DNA from: Verrucomicrobiales bacterium
Lineage (GTDB): Bacteria; Verrucomicrobiota; Verrucomicrobiia; Limisphaerales; UBA11320
Reading direction: 5' to 3'
Length of the DNA stretch: 64,000 nt
Assembly (NCBI GenBank): GCA_016793885.1
Contig: JAEUHE010000032.1
Coordinates: forward strand, 62,001 to 126,000
Positions 47,308 through 56,489 of this stretch are shown piece after piece. Each line of letters begins with the position of its first letter. Position 1 is the first letter of the stretch. Below the pieces are notes generated by a model that worked only from the letters and a program-made list of their open reading frames with translations, searched no databases and was not told the origin of the DNA. The position numbers and the translations under genes are program-made.

Positions 47308-50052
47308 TTACAGACAGTACCCGAAAACCTTCTCAGGATTTACACCCAGCTCCTTGATGGCCTTGGCGACCACTTCCCGGCCGATCTCACCCTTGCGGCA
47401 CAGCTGATAAAGGGTGGCAACCACGGTGCACTCGGCGTCCACTTCGAAAAAGCGGCGCAGATTCTGACGCGTCTCGCTGCGTCCAAATCCGTCGGTGCCC
47501 AGAGTCATCAACCCGCCTGGAACCCAGGGAGCGATCTGGTCAGCCACGAGCTTCACGTTATCCGACACCGATACAAAGACGCCCTTCTCCTTCTCCAGCA
47601 CGGTCTCGAGATAGGACTTCTTGGGCTTCTCCGTCGGATGCAGCATGTTCCAGCGCTGGCAACGCAGCGCGTCGTTGCGCAACAAGCGGTAACTCGTCGC
47701 GCTCCACACGTCGGCTGACACGCCGTAGCGCTCCGCCAAAATGGTTTGCGCCTTGAGGGCCGAGCCCATGATTGCCCCGCTGCCAAACAGGTGGGCTTTG
47801 ACCTTGGAGCTGCCGGGTCCGGGCTTGAACTTATACAGGCCTTTCAGAATACCTTCTTGGCAGCCTTCCGGCATCGGCGGCATCACGACGTTCTCGTTGT
47901 GAACCGTCAGGTAGTAAAACAGATCTTCGCCGTCGTGATACATGCGCTTCAGGCCGTCCGCGATGATCACCGCGATCTCGTAGGCAAAGGACGGGTCATA
48001 GGTCATCAGGTTCGGAACCGTGGAAGCGATGAGCTGGCTGTGCCCATCCTGATGCTGCAGTCCTTCGCCGTTCAGCGTGGTTCGGCCGGCGGTAGCGCCC
48101 AACAAGAAGCCCTTGGCGCGGCTGTCGCCCGCCAGCCAGATGGCATCCCCGACCCGTTGAAAACCGAACATCGAGTAGTAGATGAAGAACGGGATGGTGG
48201 GAACGCCCAGGTTTGCGTAGGCGGTTCCGGCGGCCACAAACGAGGCCATGGATCCAGCCTCGGTGATGCCTTCCTCCAGAATCTGGCCGTCCTTGGCCTC
48301 ATGATAGAAATTCAGCGTTTCGCGGTCGACGGGTTCATAAAGCTGCCCCTTCGAACTGTAAATTCCGTATCGGCTGAACATGGACTCCATGCCGAAGGTT
48401 CGGGCCTCGTCCGGAATGATGGGAACGATATACTTCCCAATCTTCTTGTCATCCAAAAGCCGCTTCAGCAAATCGACAAAGGCCATGGTGGTGGAGGCCT
48501 CACGATGACCGCCGCCCTTCAAGGCCGCCTGACCAAAATCCTCGAGCTTGGGGATCTCCAGCTTGGGCTGAACGGCGTTCCGCTTCGGAAGCGATCCGCC
48601 CAGAGCCTTGCGGCGCTCGAGCAGGTACTTCATCTCCGGGCTGTTTGCCGGGGGCTTGTAGAACGGCAGTTCGTTGATGTCTTCATCGCTGATGGGAATA
48701 TTGAATCGGGAACGGAACTCTCGGAGCTCCTTCTCGTTCATCTTTTTCTGCTGATGCGAAATGTTACGCCCCTCGCCCGCCTCGCCCAGGCCATAGCCCT
48801 TAATGGTATGCGCCAGAATCACCGTGGGCTGGCCCTTGTGGTTGACCGCAGCGTGATACGCCGCATAGACCTTCTTGGGATCGTGGCCGCCCCGCAACAT
48901 CTTGCGCAGCTGATCGTCGGTCAGATGGTTCACCAGCTTTTTCAGCTCCGGATACTTGCCAAAGAAGTGCTTTCGGATGTAGCTGCCCGGGCTGACCGAG
49001 TATTTTTGGAAGTCTCCGTCCACACACTCCTCCAACCGCCGAAGGACGAGGCCGTGACGGTCGTTGGCAAAAATGGGGTCCCAGTCGCTGCCCCAAATGA
49101 GCTTGATAACATTCCAGCCAGCACCGCGGAACACACCCTCCAACTCTTGGATGATCTTGCTATTGCCGCGGACCGGACCATCCAAACGTTGCAAGTTGCA
49201 ATTAACCACCCAGACCAGATTGTCCAGATTCTCCCGGGCCGCCATGGCGATGGCCCCCAACGTCTCCGGCTCGTCGCTCTCGCCATCCCCCACGAAGCAC
49301 CACAGCCGAGGCTCGCGCTCCGTCGTGTGGAGTTTCCGGGCCCGCACATAGCGCAGGAAGCGGGCGTGATACAGGCTGTTGATGGGACCCAACCCCATCG
49401 ATACCGTCGGAAATTGCCAGTAATCCGGCATGAGGTAGGGATGCGGATACGAAGAAAGCCCGCCCCCCTCCGCCAGCTCCCGACGGAAGTTCATCAGGTG
49501 GTTGGTCGAAAGCCGGCCTTCCAGAAAACTGCGGGCGTAGTTGCCCGGGGTCGTATGGCCCTGAAAGTAAATCATGTCCGCCGGACCATCATCGCCACCG
49601 CGGAAAAAGTGGTTGAAACCGACTTCATAGAGAGTCGCGCAGGAAGCGTAGCTGCTGATATGCCCGCCGAGGCCATCGGAGATCATGTTGCCATGCACCA
49701 CCATCGCCATCGCGTTCCAGCGAATATAGCTCTTGATGTTGTTCTCCAACTCACGGTCGCCCGGAAAGGGAGGCTCCTCCTCCGGTGGGATAGTGTTGAT
49801 GTAGGGAGTGTTGACTGTGGGCGAGACTTTGATGCCCGAGCCGCGCAGCCGCTGGATCAAGCCATCGAGAAACCCCGGGATCTGATCCCCCCCTTTGGTA
49901 CGGAGGGACACCTCGAGCACGTTCTCGAGAGAGTTAAACCATTGCCGGGTCTCGTCGCCGTCCGACGATCGGACCTCTCGCTCCGAGGCAGGATCAGGAT
50001 TCGACATACTCTGAGAGTTCAACGCTTTCACTTTGTCAGTCACGTTCGTCAT
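47308..50052 (-). CDS. aceE: Pyruvate dehydrogenase E1, homodimeric type
   Basis: A 914-residue thiamine-diphosphate enzyme that decarboxylates pyruvate and passes the acetyl group to lipoyl E2. The TPP site is visible as GDGESDEPE followed by NCNLQRLDGPVRGN; other family segments are GHISSYASCATLYE, GRTTLNGEGLQHQDGHS and TEAGSMASFVAAGTAYA. The E2 and E3 genes are not in the window. A lipoate-ligase-type gene diverges upstream. This homodimeric E1 is the form usual in Gammaproteobacteria. Confidence 0.97.
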   Translation of the reverse strand: MTNVTDKVKALNSQSMSNPDPASEREVRSSDGDETRQWFNSLENVLEVSLRTKGGDQIPGFLDGLIQRLRGSGIKVSPTVNTPYINTIPPEEEPPFPGDRELENNIKSYIRWNAMAMVVHGNMISDGLGGHISSYASCATLYEVGFNHFFRGGDDGPADMIYFQGHTTPGNYARSFLEGRLSTNHLMNFRRELAEGGGLSSYPHPYLMPDYWQFPTVSMGLGPINSLYHARFLRYVRARKLHTTEREPRLWCFVGDGESDEPETLGAIAMAARENLDNLVWVVNCNLQRLDGPVRGNSKIIQELEGVFRGAGWNVIKLIWGSDWDPIFANDRHGLVLRRLEECVDGDFQKYSVSPGSYIRKHFFGKYPELKKLVNHLTDDQLRKMLRGGHDPKKVYAAYHAAVNHKGQPTVILAHTIKGYGLGEAGEGRNISHQQKKMNEKELREFRSRFNIPISDEDINELPFYKPPANSPEMKYLLERRKALGGSLPKRNAVQPKLEIPKLEDFGQAALKGGGHREASTTMAFVDLLKRLLDDKKIGKYIVPIIPDEARTFGMESMFSRYGIYSSKGQLYEPVDRETLNFYHEAKDGQILEEGITEAGSMASFVAAGTAYANLGVPTIPFFIYYSMFGFQRVGDAIWLAGDSRAKGFLLGATAGRTTLNGEGLQHQDGHSQLIASTVPNLMTYDPSFAYEIAVIIADGLKRMYHDGEDLFYYLTVHNENVVMPPMPEGCQEGILKGLYKFKPGPGSSKVKAHLFGSGAIMGSALKAQTILAERYGVSADVWSATSYRLLRNDALRCQRWNMLHPTEKPKKSYLETVLEKEKGVFVSVSDNVKLVADQIAPWVPGGLMTLGTDGFGRSETRQNLRRFFEVDAECTVVATLYQLCRKGEIGREVVAKAIKELGVNPEKVFGYCL

Positions 50053-50216
50053 GATAGGGGCCAGAGGCTCCTTGCCAAGGGTTATGGTGCAGTTTGCGAC
50101 GGGAAAATATCAGGGTTGAAGAGCGGTTTTTCTCATGAACAGGTTCAGTTAACCTTCTAAATCGCCCGTTTTCGCTTAACCTCGGGAGGTATCCGAGGGA
50201 CGATGAGGGTAAGAAT

Positions 50217-50945
50217 ATGATCTCGCTTGTCGACCTGACTCTCCCTACCCCGGCCGAAAACCTGGCTCTGGACGAGGCGTTGCTCGACGACTGCGATACC
50301 GGTTCGGGGGGGCAAACCCTTCGGTTTTGGGAACCCACAGAGGTCTTTGTGGTGGTGGGCTATGGGAACTCGGTGGCTCAAGAGGTGGAAATGGACGCCT
50401 GCGTTTCGGCGGGAATCCCGGTTCTGCGTCGCTGCACGGGCGGTGGAACGGTAGTCCAGATGCCAGGTGTGCTGAACTACAACCTGGTTCTTCAGATTCC
50501 CGAAACCGGACCCCTCAGCACGCTGACCGGCACCAACCAGTTCATCATGGGGCGGTTACGCGAAGCGATCGCCTCCTGTCCAGGCTTGGGAGAACGGCTG
50601 TCCGTGCGAGGCGTGTCCGACCTTTGCTTCGACGAGCGGAAAGTGATGGGCAGCGCCCAACGTCGGAAACGCACTGCCCTGGTGTTCCATGGGAGTTTGC
50701 TCCTCGGGGCCAACCTGAACCTGATCGAGCGTTTCCTACGCTTTCCTTCCAAGCAGCCGGACTATCGCGCCAATCGTACGCATCTGGAGTTCTGCACGAA
50801 TCTCGGCGTGCCGGCGAGTGAGATACGGAATCGTATGACCCAGGTCTGGGGATCCTCACCGCGGCTGGCGAACATTCCCTGGGACCGGGTAAACCAGCTG
50901 GTCCGAGACCGATACGGACGATCTGAATGGAATCACCGCAGTTGA
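50217..50945 (+). CDS. Lipoate--protein ligase family protein
   Basis: A 242-residue biotin/lipoate ligase-fold protein. LRRCTGGGTVVQMPGVLNY carries the RRxxGGGxV motif, and KVMGSAQRRKRTALVFHGSLL holds the conserved lysine and substrate-binding segment. It lacks a C-terminal accessory domain, so it could be a ligase working with a separate activator, or an octanoyltransferase (LipM/LipL-like). Being divergent from aceE suggests it supplies the lipoyl group of the dehydrogenase complex. Start ATG at 50217. Confidence 0.85.
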   Translation: MISLVDLTLPTPAENLALDEALLDDCDTGSGGQTLRFWEPTEVFVVVGYGNSVAQEVEMDACVSAGIPVLRRCTGGGTVVQMPGVLNYNLVLQIPETGPLSTLTGTNQFIMGRLREAIASCPGLGERLSVRGVSDLCFDERKVMGSAQRRKRTALVFHGSLLLGANLNLIERFLRFPSKQPDYRANRTHLEFCTNLGVPASEIRNRMTQVWGSSPRLANIPWDRVNQLVRDRYGRSEWNHRS

Positions 50946-51104
50946 GCGGGAGCGATTCAGGAAACGATCTTTCAAGTGGGTTCATCAGAGTTTCGCGCCA
51001 ACTGGGGATCTGATTCCCTACAGGCCTCGCCCACTTTGAATCAGCCGCGCTAACCACGCCTGTCCATCTCCTCCCTTGAATCTCCCCCGAAAATAGACTA
51101 CGAC

Positions 51105-52790
51105 ATGCCTCCTAAGACCACCACATCCGACACCATGCGCTCGATTCAACGATGGGGAAATGGCCCGGGGAGAGGCTGCTGCTGGCGAAGATTTCTCGTT
51201 TGCCTGCTCGGGCTGTGGATCGGCATCACCTATAGCCCCGCCGCCGATTTGTTCGAGAAGCGGCTCACCCCCGACCTCCGCATTGAGATTTCAGAGGAAG
51301 GAACCGAAGTGCTCCGGGCCTATCAATGGCAGGGCGGCCGAACCGACGAGGAGCGCACCGATGTGCTGGCCACGGTTTACGAAGGCGACCGGGTATACAC
51401 CAATGTGGCTGTGCACTTGAAGGGAGCCGCGGGAAGTTTTCGACCCTTTGACGACCGCCCCGCCCTGACGCTCCACTTTGGAAAAAATGGCAACCGCCAA
51501 CGGTTCCATGACATCGAAAAGCTACACCTGAACAATTCCGTTCAGGATCCGAGCTACCTCTCCGAAATTCTCGCGCGCGAAGTCTGCAACGCCGCCAATA
51601 TCCCCACTCCCCGGGCCACCCACTGCCTGGTCACTCTCAATGGACGCAGGCTCGGCGTGTATGTGCTCGTCGAAGGCTGGACCAAGGCCTTTCTCAAACG
51701 CCATTTCGGGAACTCCAAAGGCAACCTCTATGACAGCGGGTTTGCCCGAGATATCGATCAGAAGCTGACCGTGAACTCAGGCGAGCATCCAGAGGATCAA
51801 TCGGACCTCGCCTCCTTGGTCCGCACCGCCCGCTTCGCCGATCCAAATCAGCGGATGGCAGAGCTTGAAAAGCAGATCGAACTCGACCGGTTCTACAGCC
51901 TGGTCGCCATGGAGGTACTGCTGTCCCACTGGGATGGATACAGCATCGGCCGCAATAATTACCGGATCTACAAAAACCAAAGTTCGGGCCGCCTGGCATT
52001 TCTCCCTCATGGCATGGACCAACTGTTCGGCGTGTATCGCTCCACCCCGGAGTTCACCATCCACCCCAAGTTCAAAGGCTTGGTCGCTGATTCGGTGATC
52101 AGCACGAAAGCAGGGCGGGCGGCGTATTTACAACGCCTCGGGCAGCTTTACACCAATTACTTTACCGAAGGAAAGCTCACCCGACGACTGGACGACCTCG
52201 CCACTCGAACCGCGCCTCTCTTTCAATCCAACACCCGCCGATCCCTCGTTTGGAGCAACGCGGTGGCGGGCCTTCGAAATCGGATCGAGCGTCGGGTTTT
52301 CAGCGTTGGTGATCAACTGGCCAACCCGCGCCAACCCCTGGCTTTCGGCAAAACCGGCAGCGCCACCCTCAAGGCCTGGGGCTTCAAGACCGACAGCTCG
52401 GGTGAAGCCCGAGGCGAGCGATCCCTCCAGGACGGACACTACCAGCTCAAGATCCACGGAGGCCAAAGCCAGGTGCGAACCTGGGCTTCCTGGCGTCACT
52501 CCGAGCTGCTCGACGAAGGAATCTATGAGCTCAGAGCCAGGGTGCGACTGGACGCGGGGGTGACTCCCGACGGAATGCCCACTCCTGAGATCGCCCTACG
52601 ACTCTCCGGTGAGCGAGGCGGCTTTCCTCGCGCGAGCGGGACCGAGTGGCAGGAACTCGTTCATACCTTCCAAGTTAGCGGGCCTACCGAGATCGAGATG
52701 CTTTGCGAACTGCGTGGAATGAACGGGACCGCGCTCATCGATGCGAATTCACTCCGACTGATCAAGCGTCCTAGCAGCCGGTCGAACTAG
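51105..52790 (+). CDS. Exported CotH-type kinase family protein
   Basis: A 561-residue protein with a signal region (FLVCLLGLWIGITYSPAAD) and a CotH kinase-like domain. Matching segments are KLHLNNSVQDPSYLSEILA, LGVYVLVEGWTKAFLKRHF, LDRFYSLVAMEVLLSHWDGY and the metal-binding LPHGMDQLFG. CotH of Bacillus phosphorylates spore coat proteins, but in non-sporulating bacteria the substrate is unknown. A C-terminal beta-rich domain of about 140 residues (from about 420) looks like a carbohydrate-binding module. A second ATG at 51135 is possible. It precedes the TolC-like gene. Confidence 0.85.
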   Translation: MPPKTTTSDTMRSIQRWGNGPGRGCCWRRFLVCLLGLWIGITYSPAADLFEKRLTPDLRIEISEEGTEVLRAYQWQGGRTDEERTDVLATVYEGDRVYTNVAVHLKGAAGSFRPFDDRPALTLHFGKNGNRQRFHDIEKLHLNNSVQDPSYLSEILAREVCNAANIPTPRATHCLVTLNGRRLGVYVLVEGWTKAFLKRHFGNSKGNLYDSGFARDIDQKLTVNSGEHPEDQSDLASLVRTARFADPNQRMAELEKQIELDRFYSLVAMEVLLSHWDGYSIGRNNYRIYKNQSSGRLAFLPHGMDQLFGVYRSTPEFTIHPKFKGLVADSVISTKAGRAAYLQRLGQLYTNYFTEGKLTRRLDDLATRTAPLFQSNTRRSLVWSNAVAGLRNRIERRVFSVGDQLANPRQPLAFGKTGSATLKAWGFKTDSSGEARGERSLQDGHYQLKIHGGQSQVRTWASWRHSELLDEGIYELRARVRLDAGVTPDGMPTPEIALRLSGERGGFPRASGTEWQELVHTFQVSGPTEIEMLCELRGMNGTALIDANSLRLIKRPSSRSN

Positions 52791-53060
52791 TGGAGTGTCC
52801 TCTAAGTCCGTGGCGGCCGGCTCCGTCGATCGCACATCGCCGATTCAACCGGTCTTTTCCGTTGACAGCTCGACGTCGTTTTCCGGAAGGTTACGGCTTA
52901 CTATACCCCTTCAGAGCGGGCCAGGACTCGCCGAGGGCCTGTCGGGCAAATGATGTGCTGGAACCAACAACCGGCAAGTCCCCCAAGCCGGGGTGCCGCT
53001 GTCGCCGCCTGCGAATGGACGCCAAAGGATCGGGGAACCCCCGCTTCGTCACTCGCCAGG

Positions 53061-54719
53061 ATGCTTTCCATGTACCGGATGCTCTTCGGGGTAGAAGGAT
53101 GTCCTGTCCTGGCGACGCGATACTGGAACTGTGCTCCCCTGCTCTGGCTGTGCTCGGGCTTGTGGTTCTCTTCAACGCTTCGGTTGCCTGCCGCCTCCCC
53201 CACGGGGCCGAGTAGCACTCCAGCGGCTTCCCATCGAACTACCCCCCCGACAAATGCTAGCCCGAAGGTGGTGGCCAATCAGACCGACGGCAACCACGGG
53301 ATCCCGGGCCCCCCCTACCACCTGAACCTCGAGACCATCGCCCGACTGGCGTTCCGCAAAAACCCGACTGTGCGCGCTTCCCGCGAAGAAATGCGCGCAT
53401 CCAAACACGGTCTGGAGGAGTTCCGAGCCAACCTCAACCGACTGGAACCTTATGTCGAGATGCGGAATAACCTGACCCGCTTTCCCTTCCAACGAAGCGG
53501 CGTCGGCCATGAGCTAACGTCTGTTCTCGGAGTGCAAAAGGAAACCTTCGAAGGCTCGGTCATGAAGTTGGAGGTAGGCCCTTCTCTCTTCTCACGCTTC
53601 AATGAGGAACAGGATATCAATGGACCCGACCCCAAGGACGGCGAAGCGGGCGCGTTTATCGCCACCCGAATGGAGTTTCCTTTCCTGGGTTCGCGACGCC
53701 GACAGGACCGCATCATCAGCCAGGCGTTTCAGGAGTCTACCGCCCGAAAAGCCCAGTTGGACTACCTCAAGAGCTATCGGGCCCTGGTGGAGAATGCGCT
53801 GAGTTATTACAACCTCGTGATGTACTATCGCCGGCTGGTTGAAGCGTACCAGAACTGGAGCATCGACCTGGACAAACTGCTGAAGGAACCTCGCCTCCGA
53901 GCCGCCGATCGCTCCCGCGTCGAATCCGTGAGGAGCAGTGCGGAATCCTACCGCGGCCAGTACAGCGCTCGGGAAACGGAATACCTGAGTGTCCTGATGG
54001 GCTACCTGGGGCTGGACGTCACCAACGAAGTGACGATCGTGATGACGGAGTACCAGATGAGCCCCTTCGCGGTCTCCGCCAAAACCCCGGAGGGTCTCGA
54101 AACACTCATCGAGAAAGCACGGCAGAACAACCCCGCTTTCGAAGTTCTTGAGAACGCCATCCGCAACACCGAACTCCAACATGACCAGGCCGTGCGCGGC
54201 AAATTCGACGTCACCACTTTTGTCGAGGGCACGCTCTTCCCCTTCGGCTCCCGCGATCTGGACAGCCGTTCCAGCGGCTGGGCGGTTGGCGGTGGCGTGA
54301 ACGTCCGGCTCAACGATCAGAAGGCGAGAACGGCGACGCGGCTGAAGACCGAGGCGCTCATTCGACAATTCCAGGCGGAGATCGAGGCCGAGGAGATCAA
54401 CATTCGAAGAAAAATCCACAGCACCACTAAGGCGATCTGGGATAACGACGCGAACCGCGACCAAATGCTGGATGTGGCCCGACGAAAGGCTGCGGAATAC
54501 AAGGATCGGCTGGATGAGTATTTTGCCGACACCATCAACATTGACCAATTGATGAGCACGCGATCCGACATCGCGTCCAACGCCTCCAGCCTGGCGAACA
54601 TCGTCTACAACAGCGCGGATCGCGAATCCACCTTGATCCTGGCTGTAGGCCAGATCTACGAGATGGTCGGCCTAAAAATAGGCGGCGCGCTCAGCGACAG
54701 CGGCACTTCAGAGAAATAG
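53061..54719 (+). CDS. TolC-family outer membrane efflux-like protein
   Basis: About 552 residues from the chosen ATG; the same frame is open for another 37 codons upstream. A signal-like segment (LLWLCSGLWFSSTL) is followed by long alpha-helical repeats typical of TolC/OEP channels: LNLETIARLAFRKNPTVRASR at the start of repeat one and ETLIEKARQNNPAFEVLENA in repeat two. TolC proteins form trimeric channels across the outer membrane and work with inner-membrane pumps through a membrane fusion protein. No fusion protein is nearby, although an ABC transporter lies 900 bp downstream. Confidence 0.82.
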   Translation: MLSMYRMLFGVEGCPVLATRYWNCAPLLWLCSGLWFSSTLRLPAASPTGPSSTPAASHRTTPPTNASPKVVANQTDGNHGIPGPPYHLNLETIARLAFRKNPTVRASREEMRASKHGLEEFRANLNRLEPYVEMRNNLTRFPFQRSGVGHELTSVLGVQKETFEGSVMKLEVGPSLFSRFNEEQDINGPDPKDGEAGAFIATRMEFPFLGSRRRQDRIISQAFQESTARKAQLDYLKSYRALVENALSYYNLVMYYRRLVEAYQNWSIDLDKLLKEPRLRAADRSRVESVRSSAESYRGQYSARETEYLSVLMGYLGLDVTNEVTIVMTEYQMSPFAVSAKTPEGLETLIEKARQNNPAFEVLENAIRNTELQHDQAVRGKFDVTTFVEGTLFPFGSRDLDSRSSGWAVGGGVNVRLNDQKARTATRLKTEALIRQFQAEIEAEEINIRRKIHSTTKAIWDNDANRDQMLDVARRKAAEYKDRLDEYFADTINIDQLMSTRSDIASNASSLANIVYNSADRESTLILAVGQIYEMVGLKIGGALSDSGTSEK

Positions 54720-54727
54720 CGCGGGGC

Positions 54728-54897
54728 CTATGGAGCTGACCGTGAAGCGGTCCGACGAGGTTTATAGTTCTGATCTCCGGTGGCACGACACCGCTGTTCC
54801 TTCACGCCAGTTATCCTCTGCCGCGCACCCATTCACCTACTCCCCCAGCCAGTCCGTCGCGTGCAGGAAAAGTGGAGACATGTCTCCGCGCTCCATA
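54728..54897 (+). repeat. Left copy of an inverted repeat pair (about 170 bp)
   Basis: The segment from CTATGGAGCTGACCGTGAAG to CGCTGTTCCTTCACGCCA, the variable middle and the end GTGCAGGAAAAGTGGAGACA... to CTCCATA are matched, in reverse, at 59630-59804. About 80 bp at one end and 45 bp at the other are nearly identical between the copies, with a variable middle. The copy contains the palindrome GGAGACATGTCTCC (54874-54887). No gene is supported inside. Confidence 0.9.
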
Positions 54898-54932
54898 ATC
54901 CTCCGCCCTTTCACACTTCGTCGGTATGGCCC

Positions 54933-55020
54933 GAACCCGCAGGGTTCAAAGAGATGTAGCCGGGGGTGCTCGCGCCCCCGGAACTGTTAAAATTACGGAG
55001 CATCGCGCCGCGATGCCATA
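54933..55020 (-). repeat. Dispersed repeat copy
   Basis: This segment, from GAACCCGCAGGGTTCAAAGA to ACGGAGCATCGCG...GATGCCA, is the reverse complement of 42120-42208 at roughly 85% similarity by eye. It contains the hairpins GAACCCGCAGGGTTC and CCGGGGGTG/CGCCCCCGG. It lies between the inverted-repeat element and the promoter of the GntR-type gene. Confidence 0.85.
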
Positions 55021-55113
55021 CTCACGCGAAAACCGTCCCAAGCGCGCCTCCCCATTCTTTTCCATCCGTGTCGTCCGAGAAATCCGCGGTCACAACGCCA
55101 ACACCCTTCCCCC

Positions 55114-55142
55114 TTGACAGCCAAAACAAACTGTCCTACTGT
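55114..55142 (+). promoter_or_regulatory. Promoter of the GntR-ABC operon
   Basis: A perfect TTGACA (55114-55119) is separated by exactly 17 bp from TACTGT (55137-55142). The direct repeat CTGTCCTACTGTCCTA at 55131-55146 covers the -10 region and is a candidate site for autoregulation. Confidence 0.6.
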
Positions 55143-55150
55143 CCTATGCC

Positions 55151-55161
55151 AGTTGTTAACT
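55151..55161. promoter_or_regulatory. Palindrome AGTTGTTAACT abutting the GntR start codon
   Basis: AGTT and AACT flank GTT and end one base before the ATG at 55162. With the predicted transcription start near 55149 the leader would be only about 13 bases long, without a Shine-Dalgarno. The palindrome could be an operator for the encoded regulator. Confidence 0.4.
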
Positions 55162-55581
55162 ATGGTCATCGAGCTCAATTTCAAATCAGGGAAGCCGGTC
55201 TATTTGCAGGTGGTGGATCAGGTGAAGTCCGCGGTAGCTTCCGGCGCTCTCTCGCCGGGCGATCCCCTACCTTCCATTCGACCGCTGGCGGAGGAGCTTC
55301 GGGTCAATCGAAACACGGTTCTGAAGGCCTATCTCGAGCTCGAGAATCAAAACGTGATCGAGTCGTTTCCCGGCAAAGGCTCATTTATCAAGCGCAGCAA
55401 ATCCCCCCTGCGACGCGAAGCCCGCCATGCCCTGCTCAACCAAGAGATCGACCAAGCCGTCGTGGCGGCGCACCACCTCCAGGTAAGCCGGGCCGATTTT
55501 CTCAAACTGGTGAACGAACGGTTCGATGAATTCGAACAACGCCGCGACGCCGCCTCAGCCAGCAAACCCGAAACCGCATGA
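55162..55581 (+). CDS. GntR-family (YtrA-type) transcriptional regulator
   Basis: A 139-residue regulator: a GntR winged helix (VYLQVVDQVKSAVASGAL, PSIRPLAEELRVNRNTVLKAYLELE) and a short C-terminal helical part, as in the YtrA subfamily that controls ABC transporter operons and needs no effector domain. Its stop overlaps the ATP-binding gene by 4 bp. It probably represses its own operon at the palindrome next to its start codon. Confidence 0.9.
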   Translation: MVIELNFKSGKPVYLQVVDQVKSAVASGALSPGDPLPSIRPLAEELRVNRNTVLKAYLELENQNVIESFPGKGSFIKRSKSPLRREARHALLNQEIDQAVVAAHHLQVSRADFLKLVNERFDEFEQRRDAASASKPETA

Positions 55582-56489
55582 ACCCTCCAATGCCCATCAT
55601 CGATATTCGCGACCTCCACTATTCCTATGACCGCGGGGAGGCGGTCACTGGGCTGGACCTGCGGGTGCAAGCGGGAACCTGCCACGGTCTCTTCGGACGC
55701 AACGGTGCCGGCAAGACCACCACCATGAAATGCCTCCTGAACCTGCTTCGACCTCAAGGAGGCTCCGTGAAGTTGTTCGGACTCAATGCCGCCACCGAGG
55801 ACCTCAAGATCAAGCAGCGACTGGCTTATGTCCCGGACGCCCCCGCCTTCTATCCGTGGATGACCGTGCACGAGACCCTCGACTACCTGGCGTCGTTTCG
55901 TAAGACCTGGAATGACGCCAAGGAATCCGAGCTCCTTTCCCGGTTCGACCTCCCGCCCAAACAGAATGTCGCCGGTCTATCGAAGGGCCAACGCACACAA
56001 CTCGCCCTGATCGGGGCGCTCTGCGCGGAACCCGAGCTACTGGTGTTGGATGAACCTACCTCTGGTCTCGATCCTCTAGTCCGACGCGAGTTTATCGAGA
56101 CAGTCATCGGTGCCTTTCAGGATGGCGATCCCGGGGCTCGAACCATCTTGGTCTCCACTCATCTGATCTCCGAATTTGAAGGACTGATCGATGAATTCAC
56201 CATTCTGGACCGCGGGCGGCATGTTCTTCGATCGAACGCCGATCTCGCCCGGCAGCGATACCGACGGATTCGCGCCCGTTTTCGCGATCCCTCGCCAACC
56301 GTCGATCTCAGCGGAGCCCTGTCGGTTCAAACACGCGGTCGCGACTGGGAAGTCATCGTCAACGGAGACGGAGACCGACATTTCGAGGCGCTCCGCGCTC
56401 TACATCCCGAAACCATCGCCTGGGAAGGGTTGAACCTGGAGGAGATCTTCATGGTCACCACCAAACCCGAAAGAACCCTATGCACATGA
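55578..56489 (+). CDS. ABC transporter ATP-binding protein
   Basis: A 303-residue ATPase. Walker A is GRNGAGKTTT, the signature motif is LSKGQRTQL, Walker B is LLVLDEPTSGLDP, and the H-loop follows in LVSTHLISEF. A C-terminal extension of about 80 residues is typical of exporter-type ABC-2 ATPases. It overlaps the permease gene by 10 bp. With the YtrA-type regulator it resembles Gram-positive YtrBC-like or bacitracin-type exporters; the substrate is not known. Confidence 0.95.
   Translation: MNPPMPIIDIRDLHYSYDRGEAVTGLDLRVQAGTCHGLFGRNGAGKTTTMKCLLNLLRPQGGSVKLFGLNAATEDLKIKQRLAYVPDAPAFYPWMTVHETLDYLASFRKTWNDAKESELLSRFDLPPKQNVAGLSKGQRTQLALIGALCAEPELLVLDEPTSGLDPLVRREFIETVIGAFQDGDPGARTILVSTHLISEFEGLIDEFTILDRGRHVLRSNADLARQRYRRIRARFRDPSPTVDLSGALSVQTRGRDWEVIVNGDGDRHFEALRALHPETIAWEGLNLEEIFMVTTKPERTLCT

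Noticed and set aside
47746-50160. An open frame of 804 codons on the plus strand
   Set aside because: It lies opposite aceE in the usual antisense frame of a high-GC gene and resembles nothing known.
54730-54990. Short open frames in the inverted repeat element
   Set aside because: They follow the repeat rather than a gene and lack start signals.
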